64,000 nt of DNA, from contig JBBHKE010002973.1 of NCBI GenBank assembly GCA_037447655.1, forward strand, positions 416,322 through 480,321, in the 5' to 3' direction. Positions within the stretch are counted from its first letter, which is position 1. Every line of letters starts with the position of its first letter. Below the pieces are notes generated by a model. The model did no database searches. It was not told the origin of the DNA and saw only the letters and a list, made by a program, of their open reading frames with translations. Shown here piece by piece: positions 44,808 through 55,637 of the stretch. The DNA is from Zygnema cylindricum. Taxonomy: Eukaryota; Streptophyta; Zygnematophyceae; Zygnematales; Zygnemataceae. The translations under genes were made by a program, and so were the position numbers.

Positions 44808-47319
44808 TAATTTATAATTGCTCGCGACTATATTTTGTTCTTAGAAATTAGAGTTATATACAAAAAATGTGTTTATGTACATAAGTCTTTTTATATGACG
44901 TCTACGTGACATCTCTTCTTTAGAATAGTAACTGCCTTTTGTATACAAAAAAACAAGAAAGAGTTGTTAGGCGACGGAAATAACACAAACATCTTTTTAA
45001 TTTTGTGGTGTAAAAAAATCTCAAATATTGTTAAGCTTTACTCTAAATTTTGTGTTTTGTACGATTTTTAAAACCCAGAAGTACGTCACTTGACGAAGTT
45101 GTTTTGCCCTTGAAATACTGTTGATTCACAAATTGTTGTTTTATGTTTCGTTGGATGTTTGTGTTGTATTATTTTGACATCCATACATAAGATAGAGTTA
45201 ACGACACTACACCACTCATCGCTATTAGTGTTAATAACACTAATTCAGCCCCAACTTTTTTGGCCAAAAATCACAAAATAAAGTTAACAATATTATTTAA
45301 GTAAGTGGACTGCAATCTGCCGCGTCTCCTTGCACTGAATTAGTAATATTAATTATTATTTCGCATTAACACTGAAAAATCTTTAACGTTAATAACGATG
45401 AGCGATGTGGTTAGCTTTGGGATAATTTTTCTTTAAGGCTAATAACAAAAGGAGATGTTGTTCAACAGGCATTGAAATAGTTTCCTGCATGGAATGTGCT
45501 TCCGTACTCTAATTGCCTCTTATTATGCATAGAAGTACAAAAAATTGTCAAGTAACGGCATTGACATGTGAAGCGCACTAGATTTGATTCTTAGTAATAA
45601 AGTATAGGAGAAATAGTACGAACTTGTTTGCACATGTTTAAAGGTCCAACACAGAGTATAGCACCATAGGAACTTACCGATTTGTATCCAAATTATGCTA
45701 ATGTATGTAAATTAATATTGATGTTTGTTGGCTTTGAGTCATTGAACCTAGAGTATCATTTATAACACTTTTTATTTATCTACATTAATAGCTTCTCTAC
45801 ACAGTGACTCATGGTTTGGTTAAGAGCTTCGTCAACATTGCCTTTTGGCGAGAATGCATCTCAAAATTTTGACCGAATTCGGTCGAAACGTTGTGTTCAA
45901 CATTATCGTTTATCACAAAGTTGACGACATGGCCGACGACTGACGTTGGCCGTCACAACTTACTGGGGGATCTTAAACAAGACACATACAGCCTAAAAAG
46001 CTTTTATTTGAAGCAAATTTTGTCTGTGTGCTCAGTTTTTCCCTAAACAGACTACACGCACTTTTCATACACACTGGTGTTTAGCGAGACAATAATAACG
46101 CACTTCGTACATTATGTATTTAACAAAGTAACAAACATAAAATAGAATCCGCACTTTTCATCTATGCTTTGGTAGACCGTAAACCGACATCTTTCCGAAG
46201 CTACACCGCGAATCGCTATTAGCGTATAGGATTAAATAGCGTAAAAAAAATAATCATCATCATCAACGCTAATCGGGAATTCAAAATTTAAAAAAAAAAC
46301 ATCTATTCTATTCTTTTAATAATGCTAATTTGGGTTTTTCAAAAAAGAAAATAACCGCCCTAAACATGCTTACACTAATATAGGGTACTCGTACAAAATC
46401 TGACAAATCGTACACAAATCGTACGTTCACATGGTCGACCACGCGGTTGTCAGACGAATACGTGCGAACGTGATTTTTGACAACCCGATTTCATCCTCTT
46501 TTTAGAGCGCACATTCACATGCGTGCGCGGTTATGTTAAATCATTTTTTGTACCTTTTTCACTTAAAAGGGTACATTTTGTACGGTTTGACATTGACCGT
46601 ACACCATACTATTCGCAGTGTACTTTCATTATCAACGCTAATTGGAAGACAACCCTAAAAGGCGTATAGAAAAAAATACAATTATCAATTCTATTTAAGA
46701 ATTTGGGTCAAAATTTGGGGGAACGGAATTACACCGTGAATCGTTATTAGCCTTATGTACGCTATATCGGCACCCCAAAATTTTGACATTGATACCCGAA
46801 ATACAGTGAATGAATCTAATTTATCTTTGACGTTAATTACGGTTCTTGTAAATTAGCGTCAATGGTTTTACCGTACTTGTTTCGTAAATAGTGTGGTGTA
46901 CGGAAGTAGTTTGTTCGTACAGCAGTGTACTTTGTTACCGAAATCCATGCGGAAATTGTGGTTAACTTATGTCGGTCGCATACAAAGTTGCGTTTAAATT
47001 AAACGTGGAGTCGCGTTTGCGACACACACGTTCCCATACATTCGGCATTCGTTTTTGTGGGTGGCAATGTGAACAGATATCATGTACAGATGCGAAAAAC
47101 TGCATATGTTTCGTAAGTGTACTGCTGCACAATTACACATGTCGTACATTCGGGGAAAGTTAACTCGATTACTTTGTCGTTTTAATTCTATTTGAGATCT
47201 TTCAAACTTAATAGAGTACATATTTACTCTATTACAGGGTCAAAAGGAAACATAATGGTAATACCAGACCAGTAAACGAAAGAGACGCTTATTAAAGTTA
47301 AGTTTGACCCTAAAATAGG
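44808..47319. other. intergenic AT-rich region with small inverted-repeat elements
   Basis: Apart from the CTACACC-type inverted-repeat pieces listed separately (45207-45414, 46201-46230, 46730-46755), I see no gene. GTAC and CGTACA motifs are frequent between 46380 and 47160. Short frames such as 46969-47163 have no recognisable content. Confidence 0.5.
45207..45414. mobile_element. small inverted-repeat element (MITE-like, CTACACC ends)
   Basis: The left end is CTACACCACTCATCGCTATT. The right end on the complement is CTAACCACATCGCTCATCGT followed by TATTAACG. These pair as imperfect terminal inverted repeats enclosing about 210 bp with no coding capacity. Related ends recur at 46201, 46730, 52371, 52741, 52774, 59331-59410 and 62259. 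Confidence 0.55.
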
Positions 47320-47640
47320 TTATAGTTCATAAAACGTCAACAAATTAGAGTCACAATGTGTACATATTAGAGTAACGTTACAAAATTTAGGATGGAAAGA
47401 ACGCGGCGCCCTGAAAACCAGAAAAGATAACAAAACAAGCGGCAAATGCGGACAAAACACAAAAAATAGATTTTTGTTCTGACAAATCCCATCCACATCC
47501 TCGTCGCCTGTTAGGTGACACCTGAATCTCGCGGAGCCATTTTCACAAAACGTCGCCATTTTTTGGGCAAGATGCGCGGATCGCTGTTTCGCCGCCTCCC
47601 GTAGTCTTACGACATCCAATACGCCATACCTTAATTTCAT
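47320..47640 (-). CDS. possible first exon of an unrecognised gene
   Basis: The minus-strand frame starts MKLRYGVLDVVRLREAAKQR and continues SAHLAQKMATFCENGSARFR. The first 60 residues are helix-like and plausible, while the rest is hydrophobic and Cys-rich and may be intron. A donor such as AG|GTGTCACC (complement, about 47517) would end the exon inside SARF. Upstream, 47650-47740 has telo-box-like TTTAGGGTTT. There is no homology that I recognise. It could equally be a chance frame. Confidence 0.3.
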   Translation of the reverse strand: MKLRYGVLDVVRLREAAKQRSAHLAQKMATFCENGSARFRCHLTGDEDVDGICQNKNLFFVFCPHLPLVLLSFLVFRAPRSFHPKFCNVTLICTHCDSNLLTFYEL

Positions 47641-47649
47641 GGTTTACAG

Positions 47650-47745
47650 CATTATTAGGGTTGGCAATAATATGGTGAAATAACATGGAAGTGCGCTTCA
47701 TTTTCGTCGTTTCATCATTTAGGGTTTACGAAAAAAAACATGGGT
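47650..47745. promoter_or_regulatory. telo-box-like motifs between possible divergent transcripts
   Basis: TTAGGGTT (47656) and TTTAGGGTTT (47719-47728) resemble the AAACCCTA telo-box common in plant promoters of housekeeping genes. To the left is the frame at 47640. To the right ATGGGTAAGTGC (47739) puts a start codon directly before a consensus splice donor. It may be a shared promoter. The evidence is weak. Confidence 0.35.
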
Positions 47746-47749
47746 AAGT

Positions 47750-48600
47750 GCGTTGCTCTTTCCGTTTTTTCTTCCCTCTCTCACTCCCTCTCCCTCCCTA
47801 TCTTTCCTCCCTTTTCACTCTCTCTCCCTCCCTATCCCTTTACCTCTCCCTCTTCGCATTGTCCATCTCCCACATTTTTTCCTATACCCTTTCCTATACC
47901 CTTTTTTTACTCTTTTCCCTCTCTTTTCTTCCCACTCTCTCTCTCTCTCCCTCATTCTGTCTCCCTCTTTGTCTATCTCACAATCCCTATCCACTAAATG
48001 TGCCCTACTCCCCTTCTAAGTATTTGCCTTTTCCCTAATCCTCTCTCTTCCCATTAAACCCACCTTCCTTCTTTTCCATCTTGTTATTAACTTGAATGCG
48101 CCCTCTACCTCTCCCTCCCTCACCCTCTCCCACTTTTTCTTCCTCGCTCTCTCGATATTCCTCATCCCCTCTCTCTCCCACTCTCTCATCTAACCTCATC
48201 CGCATCTCCCATGCCTTTCCTCTCCAACACTATCACTTTGCCTATCCTCTCACACTCTTTTTCCTCTCATTATTGCTCGTCATCCTGCTATCTCACTCTC
48301 TCAACCTCTCATTCAACCTTTTCCTCCCCTTCTCTCTCTCTTCCCCCCCCTCAATTTCTCACACTCGCTGTTCCGCACTTAATCCCCCCCTCCCCCCCCC
48401 CCCCTCCACCTGCATGTTTTTCCTATCCATTAGACTCCCACCCTCACTCTCTTGCTATGTCTCTCTCTCCCTTATCGCTCTCTCCGAATTCATCATTCTC
48501 ATTTCATCTCTTTGAGTCCCTCATTTTTCCCATTATTTTTGTCGAACTCATATACCCCCTATTATTCCTTTTCCATCTCTTTCTCCTTTGTACCCAATAC
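47750..48600 (+). repeat. long polypyrimidine (CT-rich) tract
   Basis: About 850 bp with very few purines on the + strand, made of irregular CTCTCC/TCCCT units, plus a C-rich core near 48380-48405. Long frames of Ser/Pro/Leu/Phe composition here are low-complexity artefacts. Confidence 0.9.
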
Positions 48601-50711
48601 TATAATTGACGATCAATTTATGCATTTGGTGTTCACCATCCGACGGTCATTGGATTAATCCGCACTTTACGGCAACATATGAATGGTGGGAATAAGAAAG
48701 GATCACCTTCAAGTTGTTGGAGCGGATTGCAGCGTTTGGAGCAAACTGCGGAGAAGTTTGCAGGGATCTCTTTTTGTCGTTACTGGTCGTTAATATTTAG
48801 ATAGTGTGTGTAGTATAAATAAGTTTTCTTTTTAATTAATAGGGGTTTTCCGTGTTACATACGCAAGCGTTAGAAATATTGTAGCACATAGTGCTTACGA
48901 ATCATACCGTAGATTAATTGGCTTCATTAGACTTTTGTTTTAGTATGACATTGTAAAATGATATCACCGTGAAATATATATTTTTTGTATTTTTTCTTCC
49001 ATTGTTGTTCATCAATGACTTTAACCGTGTGAACTTATTCTACATTTTCTATTCATTTTATCTTTGTTCATTTGGTATCATGTCGTCTCAATGATTGTAT
49101 TTCAAGTTTAAATATATTAAGTGTTCTCAACATTTTTTCCCATGTGTATCATCTGTGTATGCCGCCGATACTACTTCATTCATCCTTTGCCTACCGCGTA
49201 TCCTATTCGTATTGAAGGATAAGACTAGCTCTATTGTTTAATTAAGTGAGTTTAGAAGTCAAACATTGATTTTTCGGCCTTCATTTTCAATGTGTAAGTT
49301 TGAGGTTTAATAGTTGTGCTTTGTTTTTTTTTGTGGGCCTCTTTTTACCTCAACGACTGGCAATCTTTTGTGGTCGTAATTTTGTTTGCTTTGTAACTTT
49401 TCATTCAAGGAGTTTTCTCCTTTTTTCACGAAATAATTATTTTTAAAGGTATTTAAGCATAGAGCAAGCCTTCATTCCCATCTGCTGTGTACATCTCATA
49501 AGCTGTTATTGAATGGTTTGTGATTGCTATACATAAGAATCTATGTTTTTCATTCACTCCAGTTTTTCCTAGATTAGCCCACTCAAAATGATATTTTTTT
49601 GCAAAACATCCACATTCTTGTTTGTTATGAGCTTACAATGTTTTCCACATATTCAACAAACTCACCTTTTAGGGACCAGCGATGAGCCAACTTCGCCGTT
49701 GTGGGGCCACGCGATGAGAAAGACTAATCGTTACATTGACTGCAAAAAATAATACAGTCTCTTTGCTTTGTCGAGAGATAGCGACGAGGCAGGCTCGTTC
49801 CTAAATTGGCAACCATTGAACATTGTGGAAGTGTTGCTACAAAAACGAATAATGAGGGAAATTCGTCGCTAGATGACTAACCAGCTATGAAGCATACTCG
49901 TCACTGGCTTTTTTATCATGTACAAGGCAGCAAAGTCGACTAATTCATACCACACGCGTACTCTATTTCCATAAACTACCTTTACTACATTTAAAGTTAA
50001 ACACACATGAATATTTATAAATGCATCATAATCCACGTTATACAAAATACAAAACAAGCAAGCATGAAAAAAAACGAAATTGTATTATCCTATATAAAAT
50101 CATACACAAATAAAATTTGGTTTAACTTATAAAATGAAGTGTTACTCTGCTTCATAAACTGTCTACATTGAGCTGCCACAAGTATCAATACAATTATTAC
50201 TCTATAACTAAACTACCATTCCCAAACTTAGATCTAAAAAAAAAACTACAATATGTCATTATATTAGATCTTTAAAACTTGTTCCCGCTCATGCGTCCGT
50301 CGCTCAAAATGGTGTCTTGTTGACTGTCTTGTTTCCACAAATTGAAAGTCACGCATATTATAAAATGTTTATACTTATTTACAATAGATGTTTGCTTTCT
50401 TTAATCCAGAAAACAAAGTTGTACAAAAAGTTCCCTCGATTTCTATTTATGCTTCTATTTTTCTCAAAAACCTAAAACTTCTCAAAACTATACTACCAAA
50501 AGTTGAGAAACACATGTCACCTCATTTTTGGCCTTTTCCTCAAAAAAATGTTTCATAGACGGTCTCGTCTTTTCTAACCTCCAAAAAAAAATGTACACCA
50601 AAAAAAAAATTGTATACGAAAAAACTGTCCTATCCGTACACTAAAAAACCCGAGACCTTAATAAAATAAAAAAACGCCAAAACAGTTGAGGAAAAAAATG
50701 TACGAAAATGA
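48601..50711. other. AT-rich intergenic sequence, nothing recognised
   Basis: No convincing coding frame, transposon end or RNA gene was seen. It is mostly T-rich on the + strand up to 49650 and A-rich thereafter. Confidence 0.5.
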
Positions 50712-50928
50712 TGACTGTGAACACCTCTCTCTCGACTCCCTCTCGCTCTCTCTCTCTATCCCTCTCCCTCTTCTCTTCTCTCTCTCTCTTGTTCTCACTT
50801 TCTCTCTCTTTTCTTTGTCTTTTGCTCTTGCCCTATCTCTCTTTTCTCGTCTCTCCCCCTCTCGTTTCTCCTCTCTCCCCCTCTCTTGTCTCTCCTCCCT
50901 CTCTTCCCCCCTCTCTCTCTCGTAAAAA
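50712..50928 (+). repeat. (CT)n-rich low-complexity tract
   Basis: About 215 bp of CTCT/CTCTCCC sequence, polypurine on the other strand. Frames through it on both strands (Arg/Glu-rich or Ser/Leu-rich) are artefacts. Confidence 0.92.
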
Positions 50929-52244
50929 AAATATTTACTCCTCCCTGATTGAAGGTAAGCGGAGGCCCAACTGCTCCGCAATCACACCATTGGACTGCTT
51001 CATAAAGTTCTACATAAAACAAAAAAATGAAAAAAGTTAAAAGAGTGAATCTTTGTTTTTTGTGTAAAGTGGCAAAAAAGATTGAAATGGTATAAAACGG
51101 AAGGGAGGAAAATTATAAAGAACATTCCCACTTTTATTCTTATTTTTCAATTTCCATTTTTTTCTCCTTTTTCATCCCATTTTATCCCAATTTTCATTCC
51201 CAATTTTCATTACCGTTTTCTCTTCCCATTTTTCCTCAATACCTGGAAATACTCTTAAAGTGAAACTCTGCCCATTCAATGAAAGCTTACCTTAAAATAT
51301 ATATTATTTTCCGTACAACTTGACACAGAAAAAAACCGAAATAGGATAAAAAGATAAAAAAGGGGACGAAGATTACAAAAAAAATCATTCACATTTTTCA
51401 TTCTCATTAATTTCACATCTACCTGGAAATCCTCCAAGTGAGACTCCACCCATTTAGTGAGACTCGCGTTACGGCTTCCCTTCCCCACCTCTTCCGGCGG
51501 GAATCCACACTAAATTCGGTGGCATTGAATTCGAGAGGGACCGCCTTATACAGAATTGGCTCCGGCGAGGAAGACATGAGAGGAATGGAGTTTGATAGGA
51601 TGAAATGCGAGCGTCGTAAAAATGACTAACGGTTTTTCCAACATCATCTACGATCGGTGACCAACTTTAAAAATACGTGGATATTATACATGCCATGTGT
51701 TTTCGGCAACAACCAATGATATTCTTCCGACGGCGGATGATCAGCTTTCGTCGGCGTATTACCTCTAATTAGAATTAACATGTATCATAAATGTGGTTTG
51801 TTCTCCGTTTGACCTTCAATTACAATTAACAATGACACTAATAAGGGTGTGTCCCCATGTGCATAAGTAAGGGTTTTTTCCTGTCGTTTTGCTGTAAGAC
51901 TTAGCGCCGTACTGCCTAAGTTGCAACCGTACGAAGGAATCGCAAAGTTGTAGAGTACAATTTGCGTCATCCCTGAACTTAGGATGTACGAAAAGTTGTT
52001 GTCTTGTGCTTTTCGACCCACTTCGACGACAAAAAATGTCATCTTCAACCTTATCTTTAAAACACATGCGCGATAAATGAAAATCAATCACATAGTTCAA
52101 TGTAAGTTAAATGAAACGAAACGAATTCACGGAATACCTGTCGTTATAGTTACGTTCCTACACGATACTTAACTGAACTGGATAAACGTACTAAATCTAT
52201 ACGGTCACGTAGCGTTGAAAGGTAACTGCGCTTTACAACCCGGA
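50929..52244. other. intergenic sequence with a short direct repeat
   Basis: A segment of about 45 bp occurs twice, 180 bp apart: TACCTGGAAATACTCTTAAA at 51240 and TACCTGGAAATCCTCCAAGT at 51420, each continuing to a CCCATT-AGTGA-like end. A stretch at 51836-52075 is related to 60303-60540 (shared AGGG...CCCCATGTGC, TGTCGTTTT and TTTCGACCCACTT), probably an old repeat family. No gene was recognised. Confidence 0.5.
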
Positions 52245-52741
52245 GCGTTATGGAGAAATTACAATAAAACATTTTTTAAAAAATGGTATTGATACACAAA
52301 TAAGCGTAAATGACACTAAATCATTATATACACTAATAATTTCTATACGCTAATAACGATTCACGGTGTAGTTATCACAGTTATGAATACCAGTGAGTGA
52401 AAGGACATAAACCCGTACGTTTCGATGGTTTTTACTCGTACCTATTTTAGTGTACATTTATGAACGGCGTAATGATTGTTTATCCGTAAACCCAAATTAG
52501 AATTACGGATCCATTACACTGAGAAGGACAATACGTGGTACGGATTGTCAGATTTTGTACTTCTACCTATTTTAACGTATATGTCATGACGGCGGATCCT
52601 GTATACCTAAATCAGCGTTAAGGAGAAATTACAATTAAACATTTTTTTGACGATGGGATTGATACACAAATTAGCATTAATGACACTAATTCTTTATTCA
52701 CACTAATAATTTCTATACGCTAATAACGATTCACGGTGTAG
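52245..52741 (+). repeat. pair of direct repeats ending in CGGTGTAG
   Basis: 52245-52371 and 52615-52741 are about 127-bp direct repeats. Each starts GCGTTA-GGAGAAATTACAAT and ends with ACGCTAATAACGATTCACGG then TGTAG, the terminal motif of the CTACACCG family. A third end (CGCTAATAGCGATTCGCGGT) follows at 52750-52774. They look like tandem or nested MITE copies. Confidence 0.6.
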
Positions 52742-52774
52742 CGTTCAATACGCTAATAGCGATTCGCGGTGTAC

Positions 52775-53463
52775 AGTAAATTTGAGACCGTCAATGTAAC
52801 ACAACGTGCAAATTGTACACCAAAAACCACGATTCGCGCTCGATGCGCATTTGTTCACCTGGACAGCTGCAATAGTACAGAATGGAGATTAGCTTCTCAT
52901 AGAGATAAGTCGACATGGAACCTTGCCCTTGGTGTAGATTTCTATCGGCCGCAAGAAATTTGTCGCACGGCATAGAGTGTTGAGACTTAGCTCGCTTAAA
53001 TATTTGGTGCTGCCCTTCTTTCAACTGTTGCAACGGTACTGTTAAAGCTTGTCTCAATTATGCCGGTGAACATAGATATCCGACTTACAGCACCATTTTG
53101 ATTGCTTTATCAAAATAGATGCCTCGTCTTCAACATTAAAGCTGGAAGAGGAACGAACAAACAGTGAAATATCTTTAGCTTTCTTCTTTGCTGTCACTTA
53201 GTTGCAGTATTCTATATGGTTTAGAGGATTCAGCAAGAATCGACTTTTTATTTCAGAAAAAAAAATGAAACGCAGGAAGTAAGTTTTTGCTGTGCTTGCA
53301 ATATGCAAATTAACGATGGTATCGATGACTGAAAAAAGCTGTTTTGCATCTCCTTGTTTTTTTCCGTATGAACTACCAGTCTCAAAATTTTAGGCAAATT
53401 TGACATTCCAGCGCTAAAAAGGTATTTTTTCTGAATTTGTGGACATGCATGGGCCATTCACAG
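52775..53463. other. sequence upstream of the six-exon gene
   Basis: This must contain the promoter and any 5' exons of the gene that continues at 53464, because exon 53464-53506 starts in mid-codon. I could not identify the start codon exon with confidence. Confidence 0.4.
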
Positions 53464-55452
53464 GTTCTTGCATAACACAGAGCATATAATGAAGCAGTTC
53501 GACCAGGTAAGATGATGAAACCTTCGTGTCATCATTGGACTCTGTCCGTCACCTTCTTGCCCTAAATATCTCAAGCCATTCCTCATCACCACAAGACATG
53601 AACATCAGATAGTACAGGGCACATGCGCCAGTCTTTTAAGGTGGACACATTTTCGAAACTATATCTTGCCACATGTGACAAGTTCATGTTGGAACTCCGT
53701 GTTGTATGTGCCTTCAAGTTATAAGGAGGTATGTGCAACAGCAGAACACTTGCTGAAACGAAAGAGACAGAATTCTTGTGAATCAGTGGTTAGCAGCTTG
53801 TCCATTATCATTCATTTTTATCAAAATATTGAAATAATTGAAGTTGCCGTTTTGTTGCAGGAAAACAGCCCCAGCCAGAGCACTACATCTGATGTGAAAA
53901 ACAGGAAACACAAGTTTTCCAGTCCTCTGACATCTAGAGTTGAGAACTCGCTGCTAACTAAGACAGCGCCAGACGTCAGCCAGGCTCAGAATACAAGCGA
54001 GAAAGAGTACGTCTTGCAATAGACTGTTCCCGGGAATTGACGGTTTTGGCTTTCAAAGTATGACTTAGTGTGACAGACTATGGTCATGGAATAACCATGT
54101 TTGTTTTGCCTGGGGTACAGGTCACCTGTCGTCCAACCAAAAGCGGCAAGAGCAAAATCCATCGAAGATGCCAAACAATCACATATTGCCCCCTCAGAGA
54201 GGGTAACTGACCAGTATGTGTGTAGTCCAGAAAAAAAATGCCGAAGTATATTGAAAACCAGCGGACATCAAGTGGATCCTCCAAATGCACCAAAATCAAC
54301 GACAAGTTCTGTATTTCAAGTGCAGGTGTGTTTGCTGGCAATCGAGAATTTGGAATGGGTGGCATCTATTCACCACAACCTACTAATTTAACAACATAGA
54401 TATTATTTGGATTGTTATAAGGATTTGAAAATCAATGACAGAGTATGTCGGCCATTGTTCTAAATATATTAAACAAGCAAAATGGTACTTTGTACACTGG
54501 CATCAGTTTTTAGAAATTAAGATGAATTGTAGCAAGCATGAATTTTCAGTTGAATGGCGAACTAAGACAACTTAAAGCTCGTACATATGGTGTTGTTTTT
54601 ACAGAGGCTACGAGTGCCCATAGGACTTCAAGACCTTCAATGTACACCTGACATCGAAGCAACATGCATAAAGCAGACACTTGGTAAGTTTCAGGACTGA
54701 ATTGGCTACTTTTTTCCTTTCTGCAGGGGCGGTTTCGTGGTTGATTAATCATGCTGAAACGCTTATTTATTCATATGTTTGATGTTGGGTTACATCTCAG
54801 CAGCTCACGCCCAACCTGTCCAGCAATTGCCGAAGAGGGGAGAGCTTCACCCACTACAGGCAGCAAGCATAATTCATGCATTTCGGACACACTTCGCACC
54901 AGGCTTGATGTCACTGCTTGAGATTTCCAAGACATCTCCTGCCATTGTATCTTTACTGGACTTGAACAATTTCCATTTGCACCAAAATGAAGCTATTTGT
55001 TTGTAAGTAAACAACTTAAAACATTTTGCTTATTGGTTTCCTCTGCCTCAGTTGACTTCCTCTGCTTATTGGTTTTCCATGCATGCCGAACTTCTACTGT
55101 CTCTCATAGTGCAACGGCCATTTATGACATGTTGTGCAGATCTGAACCTTCAGCTATTCTTGAAATAGAAGGGATATCAGCAAATGATTGCCAAGGTGAC
55201 CCTAGAGATTCGGCCATGGAAACACTATTGTCAACGGGCGTTAGCGAGTCACTGAAGAATTCAAAAGCTTTTCAGTTGTCCCCATCAGCAGCTCAGCTAT
55301 GTGAGCACTCACAAGATGATCCGTTCCAAGCACAAATGAAGGAGTTCAGTATGTTGTTTAGTTGCCGCAAGGCACTTATGGCTGAGGCTGCTAGATCCTT
55401 CAAAGATATCACATTGGACAATTCTCACTTGTCTACTGATCTACAAACTTGA
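53464..55452 (+). CDS. unrecognised six-exon gene, 5' end not found
   Basis: The exons fit GT-AG rules and keep one frame: 53464-53506, 53861-54006, 54121-54325, 54605-54683, 54801-55002, 55110-55452 (TGA). Together they give at least 338 residues. The first half is polar and probably disordered (ENSPSQSTTSDVKNRKHKFS, SPEKKCRSILKTSGHQVD). The second half looks folded and helical: RLRVPIGLQDLQCTPDIEAT, then LHPLQAASIIHAFRTHFAPG, ISKTSPAIVSLLDLNNFHLH and ICFATAIYDMLCRSEPSAIL. The end is again polar with FSMLFSCRKALMAEAARSFK. There is no signal peptide or membrane segment in the visible part. I do not recognise the family. It is convergent with the next gene, with stops 185 bp apart. The exon structure, not homology, is the evidence. 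Confidence 0.65.
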
Positions 55453-55637
55453 CTACCGTGGAAGAGAATTGAACACATCTACCTCTGTATGAAGACACTT
55501 TTGGAGAACAATCCCTTCTATTCTTGTAGCACCTTGGAATTTTCGAGCATGACTCCTGAAGGGGACGAACGCAATCAACTAAGGAAGCTTGAATGATGTA
55601 GCCAGTTTTTTGAGGTGAAATGCAGTCTTACAATCCC

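Noticed and set aside
47740-48658. Several long Ser/Pro/Leu/Phe-rich frames
   Set aside because: They are produced by the polypyrimidine tract in all three frames; low complexity, no domain.
50658-51022. Arg/Glu-rich minus-strand frames resembling RS-like proteins
   Set aside because: Translation of a (GA)n tract; no start context or homologous region outside the repeat.
51785-52100. Two overlapping minus-strand frames of about 100 residues
   Set aside because: The region is repeated at 60303-60540 with different frames, so it is repeat DNA rather than a gene.
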